NCBI GenBank assembly: GCA_904066235.2
Contig: CAJFCV020000003.1
Span: forward strand, 11,656,001-11,720,000
Reading direction: 5' to 3'
DNA: 64,000 nt
From: Bursaphelenchus xylophilus
Lineage: Eukaryota > Nematoda > Chromadorea > Rhabditida > Aphelenchoididae
A program made the translations under genes and the position numbers. Positions 41,685-54,740 of the stretch are shown here, piece by piece. Numbering within the stretch: the first letter of the stretch is position 1; the number at the start of each line of letters is the position of its first letter. The notes beneath the pieces are model-generated. The model did no database searches. It worked only from the letters and a program-made list of their open reading frames with translations, and was not told the origin of the DNA.

Positions 41685-42854
41685 CAAGGGAATGGTCCCA
41701 ACGATCCGTGGGATCCACAAATGAAACCTAGATATTCTGAAAGAGCAGGTAAAATTTAGTAGGAATCCGTTTTTTCTACTTGCCGAATAAGTCTGTGCGA
41801 CGAGAAATGTCGTCGAAAAGATCCGACCAAAAAATCGAAAGAGAGAAAAGACGAACCGAAAGGCCTTCGAAGGCGTCACCAAATAGTCTAGTGGAAAAAG
41901 TTCCACCCACAAATCTTTTGGGGAGGAAGTCTTTGGAGGTTCGAGTCCACCCGGAGCGGATATCTCCGGCTTGAACCTACGTGTTCATTACTGTATTCTA
42001 CAGTTACTAGAAAAGATTTTTTTGTTTATTGACCTGTTTTGCAAGGTTTGTTGCAAAATTTTAAGAAAAGTTGACACTTCGGCAATATTTTTGATAAGCC
42101 CGATGTCGACATAGTGGTATTTTCAAGACACTTCTACTCGATTCTGGAAGGTTGTATAGGATCTTGCAGATCTTTTTCGGTTTCCCAAAAAGGATGTTGC
42201 CAAAATCTCACCTTTTCATAAAATTTTGCAAGAACAGTTGAAAAGAGAATTTTTGGGTCCTTGCATCAGCGTGTAGTAGACCCCGTGAATATTTACGAAA
42301 AAATCTATTTTGAGTTTTTTGGTTTAAAATGGCCGTGGACATGTGTTTAACAAATGCCCAAATTATTTTTGTCAAATTCTGCCCGGAAGGTATAAATTTG
42401 CATAAATTTGTCTTCTTTGGAACTTCGGACCTGGCGGCATCATAAAAAGAGGTAATGACCAGTGATTGCCAAGCCTTCGGATGAAAAAAATCTTGTAAAA
42501 CGGGTTAAACAAAAAAAATTTTTTTTGTATAACTGTAGAATACAGTAATGAACACGTAGGTTCAAATCCGGAGATGTCCGGCTCCGGGTGGACTCGAACC
42601 TCCAAGGCCTCCCTTCCCCAAAAGATTTGCGCGTGGAACTTTTTCCACTAGACTACTTGATGACGCCCTCGAAGGCCTTTCGGTTCGTCTTTTCTCTCTT
42701 TCGATTTTTTGGTCGGATCTTTTCGACGACATTTCTCGTCGCACAGACTTATTCGGCAAGTAGAAAAAACGGATTCCTACTAAATTTTACCTGCTCTTTC
42801 AGAATATCTAGGTTTCATTTGCGGATCCCACGGATCGTTGGGACCATTCCCTTG
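41685..42854. mobile_element. 1.17-kb fold-back element with tRNA-like promoter boxes
   Basis: Arms of about 310 bp (41685-42005 and 42531-42854) are inverted copies; ends caagggaatggtcccaac; 3-bp duplication TGA (41682-41684 and 42855-42857). It interrupts a Fam-B element. Each arm contains an A box (TAGTCTAGTGG, 41884-41894; 42645-42655 inverted) and a B box (GGTTCGAGTCC, 41938-41948; 42590-42600 inverted). Acceptor-stem pairing is absent, so these are not functional tRNA genes. The 525-bp loop has no protein frame. Confidence 0.85.
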
Positions 42855-43049
42855 TGAGCCAATCGCATAGCTGAAATGAAAAACAATTTGATTGTGCCGA
42901 AATTCATTTTCTCGGCGATGATGCGATTCTCGATGCGATAGAATGCTCAAATACTAAAGAATATAGAGTATTATGTTTACAGTAATCAAAAAAATTCATC
43001 CAAAATTTCTTTTTTTTTTTCTTTCCGATTCTCCTCCCGGATTTGACAC

Positions 43050-43230
43050 ATATCTAATTGACGTCTTCCCTATCCCCAAATTGGGCGAAAACGCGCAAAG
43101 ACATTTTCTAAAAGCCATTTAATTGAATATTAAGCCCCGTTGGGCATATTTAGTTAATTGAGAGTCTGAATGAATGGAAACGACGGTTCGGGCCAAGGAA
43201 TTCGGCCTCATCTGCTAATTAGACGGGGTT
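43050..43230. promoter_or_regulatory. cluster of homeodomain-type sites
   Basis: Repeat-free stretch 3' of the homeobox gene with tctaattgac, atttaattgaat, agttaattgag and gctaattagac within about 170 bp. A candidate enhancer; inference only. Confidence 0.35.
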
Positions 43231-43681
43231 TTAGTACAGTATATAGCGACACTATACGAGAATATGGATCAAAAGGGTCGTTTCTGGATGAAAAATTGAG
43301 ATTTTTTTGATTTTTTGAGATTTTCAAGGAATTTTTGTCGGTTTTAAATGATGATTTTTTAATTTCAAGTCAGTGAAAAATTTTTTAGCAAACATTTTTT
43401 TATTTACCGCAATTCCTCCCCCCGAATAATGGCCACAAATCGGCTCGTAAAAGCGCGACGCGGCCAGATCAAAAGGCCAAAAATCGAATCAAAACAATTC
43501 TAATCAAAATTAAATGCGTATTACCCTTTGATTTTGGGAATTTTAGGTTTTATTTTTAATTAAATTGTAAAATACGACGAAGTTTTTTGAACTTTTTTTT
43601 ATTTTTTTAAATAAAAAAAAGATGTAAAATGTAAAATACACATATCAAAAATACGAAAAAAGTCATACAGAGTGAAAATTC

Positions 43682-45336
<1,655 letters not shown>

Positions 45337-45382
45337 TTAGCGAAAATTTGAATGTTTTTTGGCCCAAAAATTAAATTACAAT

Positions 45383-45460
45383 ATCAATCTGTTGGGAAAA
45401 TAATGTGGATCTGTCGCAGCAAAGTATATCAGTCTGTCTTACTTTCCCGACAGACTGATA
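45383..45460. mobile_element. Fam-B element, short
   Basis: tcaatctgttgggaaaataa to tactttcccgacagactgat. Confidence 0.65.
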
Positions 45461-45486
45461 TAAACCTTGTCGGAGCCGCAACAAAT

Positions 45487-45690
45487 TCGTAGTCCTTCTG
45501 GAAAGTCGCCCGACTGATTTTTGGCGTTTGCACTGTGCAAAAACAAAAGTTTTCTTTGCACTGTGCAAAAATAAAAATTTGCTTTTTGCACCGTGCAATA
45601 GGCTTTTTTGGGCTGTCGCTCGCACCCTGAAATTTTTCGCACAGTGCTAACGCCAAAAATCAGTCCGGCGACTCTCCGGAAGGACTATCA
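45487..45690. mobile_element. Fam-F element, full length
   Basis: gtagtccttctggaaagtcg to cgactctccggaaggactat, with ctgatttttggcg mirrored by cgccaaaaatcag. Four to five palindromes. Confidence 0.75.
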
Positions 45691-45706
45691 GCAAGGGCGT
45701 AGCTAT

Positions 45707-45862
45707 TAGTCTGTCGGGAAAATAACGGCGGATCGTCGCAGCAAAATGCTTCGCCTCGCCGCTATCGCGCACCAAATCCCAGGCCACGGCTTGCAGTCGC
45801 AAAGCGATGATGGGCGATTCCGAGACGAGACGATCCGCCGTTATTTTGCCGACAGACTAATA
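45707..45862. mobile_element. Fam-B element (CGGCGG subtype)
   Basis: agtctgtcgggaaaataacg to cgttattttgccgacagact. Confidence 0.8.
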
Positions 45863-46619
45863 GGAGAGCGAGTTTTCCCTCAAGGCCGTGTTTGCGGAAA
45901 AAATGGTAAGGGGGGACCAAGATCATGGAAATCTTTTTGCATAGTGATTTTTCACACAGTGCAAAGGCCAAAAACCAGTCTGGCGACTTTCCGGAAGGGC
46001 TAAGAAGAGAGTACGTGAAATGCGGAGTGCGGTCGGAGACACAAAATTTTTGGCGATATCGTTGTCAGTTTTTTGAGGGAAAAATACATTTTTTGAAACT
46101 TTTAGCTTGCACTTTGCAGGAATAGTTAAGAAATTCAACCATCTTTGCGGCCAAAAGAGTATGCTTAAGGCGGAGTGCGGAGAGAAGATGAAAACACTTT
46201 TTTGAAAACTAATGTGCGTAAATTTGCGCCACATTTTAGACAAAACCAGAGCGTCGCAGTTTTGCTTTTTCAAAAATGCGTAGACTTTTCGTCGCGGCGC
46301 ACAGTGAATTTTTCTTTTTTTCGCATGGTGCGGGCTTTTCTAGCTTTTTGCACTGTGAATTTTCACTCCTTATGCATAATCGCTTCATAAACGTCGCAGC
46401 GACTCCGTTGGAAATGGCTTTTGTCGCGCGATATTCAGTTTGCACGGTGCAAAATGCTTTTTGCACAGTGCGGCGCCGAAGCCAAAAAGTCTGCACATTT
46501 TTTGCAATCTCTGCTGAAACAATATCACCTATTAGAACCACTCATATCCTCCTCAAAACATCTGATTTCGCCCCTCAACACAGCTCCCCTTCGATTACGG
46601 TAATCGCGGAAAAACCACT
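45863..46619. repeat. Fam-F and Fam-A relics with palindromes
   Basis: 45955-46005 is a Fam-F right end (cttttccggaagggct type). 46090-46250 is Fam-A-like (agcttgcactttgcaggaat). 46300-46480 has four GCACNGTGC sites. 46500-46619 unassigned. Confidence 0.5.
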
Positions 46620-46935
46620 TGGCCCCATCCCGTTTTAATTTAAATTGGCCGAAATGACAAGTAAGTCTGTGCCTAATTCGAGCCTCTGCCTATAATGCCC
46701 CGCCTTTCGCCTAATTTAATGTTAAATGAGCGGATTTTTGGCCCACGAATTTCCTTCGTGCGGCCAATAAAAGGTGGTCGTTTAAGTGGCGTCGAAAGTA
46801 GCCGTGTTATCTTCTTCGCGTCCTTTGTTTTGATCGGCAAAGATGTTTGTCATTAAGTCGAATTAAAGGTGCTGATCCGAGCGGAGTTTAGGCGGACGCT
46901 GTGCTTGCAAATTTTAATCTACAATACATACTAAT
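46620..46935. promoter_or_regulatory. repeat-free island upstream of the homeobox gene
   Basis: The nearest unique DNA upstream (minus sense) of the homeobox gene. Contains ttaagtgg (46776 region), an NK-homeodomain-type site, and several taattt/ttaatg and gtcattaagtcg sites. Candidate enhancer, possibly autoregulatory; inferred. Confidence 0.35.
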
Positions 46936-47281
46936 AGTAGAAGATTCTGCAGAAGATTTTCGGGAATTTTTGGCTCGCCTGGTGCAAGGAACAGCAACAA
47001 GACGCATTTTATAACCTCTGAAATGGCATGAACAACAAAAATCGACCAAATTCAGGACTTTCTTTTGTCATACATACAGTAAAATCTTGCCACGAGTGCG
47101 AATTTTCATATTGCATTCTATTCTGTCTCTCTGTGTTGTGTCGTATGTTCGACTCATCGTATCCCATCGAAAAGGCCCGACAACCCAGTAACGAGACAAG
47201 ACAAGAGCTCAAGAGTCAAGTGATTTATTCAGTGGGAAGGAGGCCTTTTATAGGGAAGCCGGAAAGTACAATCAAATTTAA

Positions 47282-48520
47282 CCCTTTCCGGACGAGTCGG
47301 CACGTATATATTAAAATGAAAGAGGATACCCTACTGAGTAACGGCATAATAGTGGTTCAGCTTATCGAAGCGTTATTTGGGACTTATGACAAAAAATGTC
47401 GTAAAAAGTACCCCTACTTGACATATCACTTTTAAAATTTTTGCAACAAGCTGTAAATCGGAAACTACCCCTAAATTAAAGTCGAGGAGTCCTAGTATTG
47501 TTACATCCAAGAACTGTCCAAATCGGAGCACCATAGGATTTGTTATCGATTTTTGGAAATTGAATTTTTAATTTTGGTCAATTTTGGGCCTAAAATCAAA
47601 TATATCTTCCGCGGGTATCAACCATTTCGGTCCAAATGTGGTTTTTCCGAATCTATTGTGATGCTAGCTTCTTACTAGAATATTTCCACAAAAAACCTAT
47701 GAGGCATATTTCTGTAAAACGCGGAAATGTTGAAAGTGTAAAGGTTTGATCGTATAAAATGTCGCCGCGAGCCGCGAAGGGACGGGCGCAGCTCGAAACG
47801 AGAAAATATTTTAAGATTTTTCGAGAAGCTTGATTTTAGCGTGAAACCAAATTAAACTCGATTGAAATTGCCTGAAAACAGAGTAAAAATATAAAAATGA
47901 CATTTAGGTAATGTTTGCGTGCTATTTCTGCCTGTATTTTGTGTTGAAATCAGCTTTTCGACACCAAAATAATATTTCTCGAAGAAAAAATTATTATTTT
48001 CTCGCTTCGAGCTGCGCCCGTCCCTTCGCGGCTCGCGGCGACATTTTATACGATCAAACCTTTACGTTTTCAACATTTCCGCGTTTTACAGAAATATGCC
48101 TCATAGGTTTTTTGTGGAAATATTCTAGTAAGAAGCTAGCATCACAATAGACTCGGAAAAACCACATTTGGACCGAAATGGTTGATACCGGCGGAAGATA
48201 TACTTGATTTTAGGTCCAAAATTGACCAAAATTAAAAATTCAATTTCCAAAAATCGATAACAAATCCTATGGTGCTCCGATTTGGACAGTTCTTGGATGT
48301 AACAATACTAGGACTCCTCGACTTTAATTTAGGGGTAGTTTCCGATTTACAGCTTGTCGCAAAAATTTTAAAAGTGATATGTCAAGTAGGGGTACTTTTA
48401 GGACATTTTTTGTCATAAGTCCCAAATAACGCTTCGATGGGCTGAACCACTATTATGCCGTTACTCAGCAGGGTACCCTCTTTCATTTTAATATATACGT
48501 GCCGACTCGTCCGGAAAGGG
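47282..48520. mobile_element. 1.24-kb piggyBac-like palindromic MITE
   Basis: TTAA at 47278-47281 and 48521-48524 flank ends CCCTTTCCGGACGAGTC and GACTCGTCCGGAAAGGG. Arms of about 550 bp are near-identical inverted copies around a diverged centre (about 47840-47980). TTAA targets with CCC ends are the piggyBac signature. No transposase frame. Confidence 0.88.
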
Positions 48521-48524
48521 TTAA

Positions 48525-48898
48525 ATAAATGTAGACAGTTCCTCGTGGGAAAATCCTCGAAGCTCGGTCGTTCCGCCTCACAGAATCCAAAGTGAAACTT
48601 TGTGAGTTGATCAGTGTATTTACCACCCTAAATGTTGTTTAGCGCGACCCCCGTTCTACGTGCTCCATCCGAACACAACCTCTGTTTCCCGAGATCACCG
48701 AGTTTTTTTGATCAAGAAGAATTCGTTCCTCTTTTGCAATTTTTGGCAAAAAAACAAGATTAATTACTCCAGGATGTAAAAAAATTTCGAAAAAAGTTTG
48801 ATTTCTCCGAGCGGAAACGAGAAACTTATAGGCAAAAACGGTTTCTGAAAGGTTGATAGTACACACATTATTCTTATCTGTCATAAGACATCTTCGAA
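48525..48898. other. intergenic, no gene seen
   Basis: Repeat-free, without exon evidence. Confidence 0.4.
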
Positions 48899-48964
48899 GG
48901 TATCTATTAGCTTTCGCTTTGCAGATAAAGCCGAGACTTTTAACTCGAAATTGGAAAAAAATGA

Positions 48965-49297
48965 CGGGTTTTCGTTTTCAAAGACGACTGGAGACTCGAA
49001 AAGGTCAGGCAGAAGGTTGTGGAAAACCCGCAACGCCTGGTGTTTTTCAATGCTGTTTTGAAGGAGCCTGTGGCAACCCTGGTGCCGACGTTGGTGCATG
49101 AAATGGCTCCTCTGGCCAGCCTTTGCATACCCGCCGATCTTGAGTTGATGAGGAGCATGGAACGTCATGGAGATGGTGGTGCGGTGAAATCATGCGATGC
49201 CTTGGATGGAAAGAGATCCTGCTTCCCGTACTTTCAGGAAGTGATACTAGGCGGGCCAAAAAGTCTTGACATGTTTTCGCACCGTGCGGGCGCATGA
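48965..49297 (+). pseudogene. captured coding-like fragment
   Basis: A frame open over 110 codons reads FKDDWRLEKVRQKVVENPQR, then VFFNAVLKEPVATLVPTLVH and LCIPADLELMRSMERHGDGG. Composition and amphipathic spacing look like a helical globular protein, quite unlike the surrounding repeats. It starts inside a Fam-A relic (48899-48975) and runs into a Fam-E element, with no start codon context or splice site. Most likely a gene fragment. Family not recognised. Confidence 0.4.
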
Positions 49298-49506
49298 ATT
49301 CGGTGTCGCGACGAGGTGTCGCGCGATAAAACCTTTGGCGGGGTGCGAATGAAGAACGCACTGTGCGTTGTTTACCCTTTTTCAAAACAATCTTTTCGCA
49401 CTGTGCGGTGTCGCATTGCACCGTAAATTTTTCTTGTCGCCGCGCGACAAATTTCATGCACGACGGCGCACAGTGCAAACATGTCAAGACTTTTTGGCCC
49501 GCCTAG
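49247..49506. mobile_element. Fam-E element
   Basis: 260 bp, ends CTAGGCGGGCCAAAAAGTC and GACTTTTTGGCCCGCCTAG, TA on both sides (49245-49246, 49507-49508). Four to five GCACNGTGC sites inside. Confidence 0.85.
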
Positions 49507-49508
49507 TA

Positions 49509-49690
49509 CTAGACGGGTCAAAAAGGCTTGAGATGTTTGCGCCGCCGCGCAAAGAACTTGTCGCAAGGTTACGAGTAGGATTTACGGTGCATGCCGACCA
49601 CGCACAGTGGGAAATGAGTTCTTTTTCAAAAGGTTTGAGGCTTTACAGCGCACTGCAGTGCATTTTTTCAAAGCGTCGCACTTGGACCCT
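49509..49690. mobile_element. second Fam-E-like end
   Basis: ctagacgggtcaaaaaggct starts right after the TA shared with the previous element; the far end is not recognisable. Confidence 0.5.
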
Positions 49691-49804
49691 TCCCTTGTTA
49701 GCACAAAGTTGCACTTACCACTCGCCGTATATAGCATTCCAATCGTACATACCCTAGCCCTCAAAATCTCACTTTAAACCGTCAAACAGCCCAAGAATAT
49801 TTAT

Positions 49805-50085
49805 TCGAAATTCGTATTCAAATGCAATGCGAACAAATTCGGTAAAAGTTGAATGTACATGTCGGCAGGGAATCGAACTTTTCTCTGTACAATGTTCATG
49901 CGTATCTCGCGATCCCGCGCCTTTAAAAGATAGTCGAGACCAATGATGTAGAAAGTCGCGTAAAAATAGAGAGGAAAGAGTTGTGTGTAGTGGGGGGTAA
50001 TGGCAAGGATCTTACATAAAAGTACGAAAATAGAGTGATTATTGCATACTAGCAAAACGAAACTATTGTTTAAAGTGCTGATATA
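49805..50085 (-). CDS. probable terminal exon, hydrophobic protein
   Basis: Minus-strand frame with one membrane-like segment (LFPLYFYATFYIIGLDYLL) followed by KARDREIRMNIVQRKVRF and ending LPNLFALHLNTNFE. The TAA overlaps an AATAAA, so the transcript would end very close to the stop. The 5' boundary is uncertain (acceptors near 50078 or 50020) and no upstream exon was found. Unrecognised. Confidence 0.4.
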
Positions 50086-50255
50086 AATATGTGGAGTAAA
50101 ATGCAAAGTGTGATTTGTGGCGAACACCGAGACGTTGATTATAATGGAATTTACATGGAAATTTGCATAAATATATTATAAATGATGACAAATAATTGAA
50201 TCAAGATTTTCAGGGGGTTTATGTTGGTATTTTTAATTAAAATTTACTTTCTGAG

Positions 50256-50600
50256 GTGTTTCTAGCAATTTCCGACCGGTTTTGACCGAAAAAACAGAAT
50301 GCCAAACATTCGTGGTAGGACCCAAATATTGATTAAGAACTCGAAATTTTGATGTAAAATGCTTGCTATAGCCGTCAAATGTGTATAAAACCTCATAACT
50401 TTAACAAAAACACTAAAATCTTTGAGTTTCAGGTTTTCGTGGTGGGACCCAAAAATTAGAAAAACCCCCGAAAAAAAGCGAAAAATGTAAAATTCGGAAC
50501 TTCCGCATGGTCCAAAAGTTTTGTTCAAAGCCTCATACCAACATAAACCCGCAAAATCAGCCAAAAAATTAGCCAAAAATACAGTAATCTTCAAAAAATA
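50256..50600. repeat. GGGACCC repeat, two copies
   Basis: cgtggtaggacccaaatatt (about 50310) and ttttcgtggtgggacccaaa (about 50434), inverse of the copies at 52.6-52.9 kb. Confidence 0.65.
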
Positions 50601-50694
50601 AAAGTTCTAGATCATAAAGTCTACCCAGAAAATAGAAGTAAGTAAAACACCTCTAAAACTCGTTTCCGCAAAGCCTGCGCCGCGTAATACTGGC

Positions 50695-52236
50695 TCAAAA
50701 GTATCCGTTCGGTTCGATCAGTTTGTTCATCGTGTCGCCGGAGCCGGCGCCGCGCGCGCCCGAGCCCCGGAAGTACCGTTGATATGAGATCCGCTGGTAT
50801 AGGCAGTACCCGACCGTGAAGAGCGTTACAACCGCGAGGAGACCGATGATCAGGCCAATGGCATGCTGGCATTCGAAGAGGGAGTTGTCGACTTCCGCGT
50901 GAACAAAGTTGAGACCGAAACGTTTGGTTTGCTGAAAGGAATATATTATATTATTTTATAACACTTTGTAAAGTGTAAGAGCGAAAAACATTATAAAATA
51001 GTTGCTTGTGATAAGCCAAATTTCAAAACAGATAACTCACATCATACAACCTCAAATTGTTTAATGTATGGACCGCATCGTAGGCCGAGGTATAACAAGT
51101 GAAGATCTCAGTGTGATGATGTTCTGCCAGCCGTCCGCATGCCATCAATATCCTCGCATGGACAATTACATTGTAAGGGACTGAAAAAATAAGGTAAAAT
51201 ACGATGCCTTTAGCAAACATAGTGAGTTAAAGATGAATATTATGTAATACTATGTGCAAACATTGGTCTACAGCTCTGTGAAAAGCTGTATTATAATGGG
51301 AGGTTTTTATCTACAAAACTCTGAAAAGCCGGCTCAAGTTTAGAGGGCATGAAGTACTGTAGTTCCAAGATGTTTTGAGTCAAAAAATACGAAAAATAAT
51401 ACTTCACGTTTTAGCGAATTTTGGCAAGAAAATTCTTGTACTCACTTCTACCGGTGAGAAAAGTTTTTCCATATAACCTCGATTTTTTTCGAATGAAACT
51501 CGCAAAGATATCGCCTAAATCTTTTACTCTCTGACCGTTCTCCGCATATCTCCTACTCTTTGGACAGCAAAGACCGTTCAATTTCTTGGTTTTACCCCCT
51601 AAAGGACCTTCCTGTTTACAGCTTTTTACCCCCAAAAAACCTACCAAATCCCTCGGCTTCCGGGTCAATATCCTCATTCTGATCCACCTTCTGTTTCATA
51701 CACAAGTTGCCGGTACTTTTAAACATCGCCTTTCCACTCTCCAAGATGTCAAATCCCCCTAAATGAGCGTTCTTTGTCACCACGGAGAGCCCATCCAAGA
51801 TGTTCTGAATGCCCATAGGCTCCATGACCTCAAACGTCAGCAAAATCTGCTCTTTTGGGCGTTGAAATTCGCAGAATTCACCGCCTCGATCATCGTTGCA
51901 AATACACTTTTTGGAATGCAAATTTACGTCACTTTTACAGTCGCCATCCACACATTTACTGCGCCCGTTGTGGCACAAATCGGCGTATTGGCAATACTGG
52001 CCGAACCGATACGGCGCACACTGGCATTGCGCTTTGTCGCCGACTTGAACGCACTTGGAGCCCTCGAGGCAGGGCCGGCACTCCAGCTCCGGCAACGTGT
52101 CCATGTGGGTGTCCAGGTCGTAGTAGTAGTCTTTGGTCGGTTTGTTCGTGCAATTGCAGACCGGCAGAGAGTCGTCGGCCAGCTCGTTGGCCGAGATGTA
52201 GGTGCAGAGAAGGAGGAGCAGAGATGGTAACCACAT
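50695..52236 (-). CDS. EGF-type single-pass membrane protein
   Basis: Exons 52236-51630, 51180-51041 and 50931-50695 join in phase to 327 residues. Residues 1-17 are a signal peptide (MWLPSLLLLLCTYISAN). Two cysteine-rich EGF-like modules follow (about 55-135): CRPCLEGSKCVQ, CQCAPYRFGQYC, then CHNGRSKCVDGDC and CICNDDRGGEFC. A non-repeated extracellular region follows, then one membrane segment at about 274-296 (AIGLIIGLLAVVTLFTVGYC) and a short tail with RYFRGSGARGAGSG ending EPNGYF. Type I topology, perhaps a cell-surface adhesion or ligand protein; no specific family recognised. The donor of exon 1 is chosen at ggggtaaaaag; an alternative 10 bp earlier in the exon also keeps phase. An acceptor (ctcatttcag) 26 bp before the ATG suits trans-splicing. 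Confidence 0.85.
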
Positions 52237-52574
52237 TTTCACTGCGGGAAATTGTGGTTTATCTGAAATGAGAGGGTAAAATACGGATGTAATACTGGAA
52301 AAATGTTTGTATAACAAATCGCGAAGGACAAAAAATTGTGTTTTATAGAAGGATTTCGCTGTAGAAGGGCCTTGAATTTGCTCTTGAGACTTCTGTTTTA
52401 TTTTTGTTTGTTATAGAGAGGTTTTACTGCACAAAGGTTATAGAGCATATAATAAAGCGAGAAATGTCCAGAAAAATTGAAAAAAAAACAGTAAAATTGT
52501 GAAAAAAAGGGTAGCATATGTAAATTAATAGACAAAGACTAAGATGTCGGCAAAAACTGGTTAATTTTCCTAAA

Positions 52575-52870
52575 CTTTGGGTCCCACCGCGAAATCATGA
52601 AACTCAGAAATTTTTTTGTTTTTGAATTGCTCAGGGGTTCTATACGTTTTTTATGGTCATTCCTAGGTTCCGAAAATCAAAAAAATACATTTCGTATGAT
52701 ACTTTTGGGTCCCACCACGAAAACCTGGAACTCAGAAATTTTGGCTTTTTTGAATATTTGAAGGTTTGAACATGCTTTTTATTACCATTGAAAGCTTGGA
52801 AAATTTAAAAATCGCAATTCTTATAAATTTTTGGGTCCCACCACGAAAACCTGAAATTTAGAAATTTTTG
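52575..52870. repeat. GGGTCCC repeat, three copies
   Basis: gggtcccaccacgaaaacct starts at 52579, 52707 and 52833 (spacings 128 and 126), each followed by aactcagaaattttt and ttctacacgctttttatg-like sequence. Confidence 0.8.
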
Positions 52871-52989
52871 TGTTTTTGACTAGTTGAGTGGTTCTACACG
52901 CTTTTTATGACCATGGCAAACGATTTCCAAAAAAAAAATCAAAAATTTAAAATTTTTTTTTTGAATTTCTAATGACGACTATTAAAAAT

Positions 52990-54740
52990 TCCAGCTCAAG
53001 TCCAACAATTCACAAAATTTCATATCAAAATTAAAACATGATGACGCAACACCTTCACATATTTCCCCCCTCATTCATCTACATTCCCACCTCTTCCGAC
53101 TTCTGGGAATTGCGATGAATCAGAAGCCGGGACTCATATCCATCTCGTGGTCTATATGTATAATATCGCTGAGTGTGTTTCCTGCAGAATTATCGTGGAT
53201 TCTGACCTAGGAGGACCATTGTTATAGTGAGATCATATGGAATTTAGGGGGGCTTGCTTGATGAGCAATGACGAAAATATTTTTTGTAAAGTTTTTTATT
53301 TATAGCTACTGGAGGTGAGTAATGCGGGGGGAAACTTAGAGAAATTTGAAAAGAAATTGAAATAAATTAAAATAAAAAAAAAATTAAAATACTTTTAAAT
53401 AAAAAATTTAAAAAAATAAAATGCTTGTTAAAAAAATAAAAAATTTAAATAAAAAATTTTTAAAAATAAAATGAATTTTTTAAAAAATTAAAAAATTTAA
53501 ATAAAAAATTTTAAAAAATATAATGAATTTAAAAAAAAAATAAAATTTTTAAATAAAAATTTTAAAAAATAAAATGAGTTTTTAAAAAAATTTTTTAATT
53601 TACATAAAAAATTTTAAAAAATAAAACGAATTTTTAAAAAAATTTAAAAATTTAACTAATAAATTTAAAAAAATAAAATGAATTTAAAAAAAAATAAAAA
53701 ATTTAAATCAAAAAATTAATGCAAAAAATATTTTTTTTTCTTCAATAAAAATTCACTTCAATAACTATAAAGTAAAAAATAAAAAATTTTTGAACACACA
53801 AGATGTCCTCAGACGGCATCAACAAAGCAATAAAACCCTTGACAATTTTGAAAACCCCCCATCACGATGTTTACAGGTCAAATGATTTTCTACTGGAAGG
53901 CCCATATTCATGTAAATATTTACGTTTTTCCCATACCTTTCTCCGATATATAATTAGCTAGGAAAGGAAATTGTAGGGTTAATAAAAAGTGTAAGAATTG
54001 CAAAAGTGGTAATTGCAGATGAGGAAGGAGTGGATGAAATAGTGTAAATGGCATGTTGAGGATGTTGATGGTGGTATTTGTAATTTAGTAGTTTAGAATT
54101 AAAAAATTTTATTAAAAATGTTTAAAAAATTTTTATCAAATATCTAAAAAAATATTAAAAATGTGAAAAGAAATTGTTAGAAATTAAAAAAAAATAAAAA
54201 AAAATATTTTTTAAAATATTCAAATCCAAAAAAAATCGTTTTTTTCTCTTCGAAAATTCAAAAAATCCTTGCATTTAAAAAAAAATGCCTAAAAATCAAA
54301 TTTTCATTAAAAAAATTTCAACCCCAGGCCCTTCACGCTTCCAATCTCGTCTGTTTTTGGAGACGAACAGTGGTTGATAATGCAATAGATAAGAGAAAAG
54401 AGAAGAGTAAATGTTTTCAAAGACGATTACGTCAGGGTTTTGAAATTCCAAGAAGGAGAAGAAAGTACGAAAAAAAGAACTTACAATGAGAAAAAGATAA
54501 GAGGAATTTAAAGACAATGTAAACAACAGATGGGTTGGGGGTTTTTGAAACGACGATGTTTTGATAAAAATATGGGATTTTTTAAAATTTTTGGGGGAAA
54601 ACTTTAAAAAAATAATTTTTTAAAAGAAATTAATTAAATTTTGCCTGCGGCAAACAAGTCGACTTTTCATTACTTTTTATCTAAACAACTTTTTTTGTTT
54701 TTGAACTCAAAAAATCCCCAAATTAAAAAAAATTTTTTTG
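52990..54740. other. long A/T-rich gene-free stretch
   Basis: 53340-53760 is a degenerate aaaaaatttaaa run, the most A/T-rich part of the window. 53090-53300 and 53880-54070 are unique but show no exon. Confidence 0.5.

Noticed and set aside
41870..41960. A tRNA gene suggested by A and B boxes
   Set aside because: Acceptor stem does not pair and the T stem has a mismatch; the same piece is repeated inverted within a fold-back element.
47028..47435. 135-codon plus frame
   Set aside because: Its second half is the arm of the piggyBac-like palindrome; the first half has no independent support.
51763..52271. 155- and 138-codon plus frames
   Set aside because: Shadows of the EGF-protein exon on the other strand, whose cysteine pattern is clearly real.
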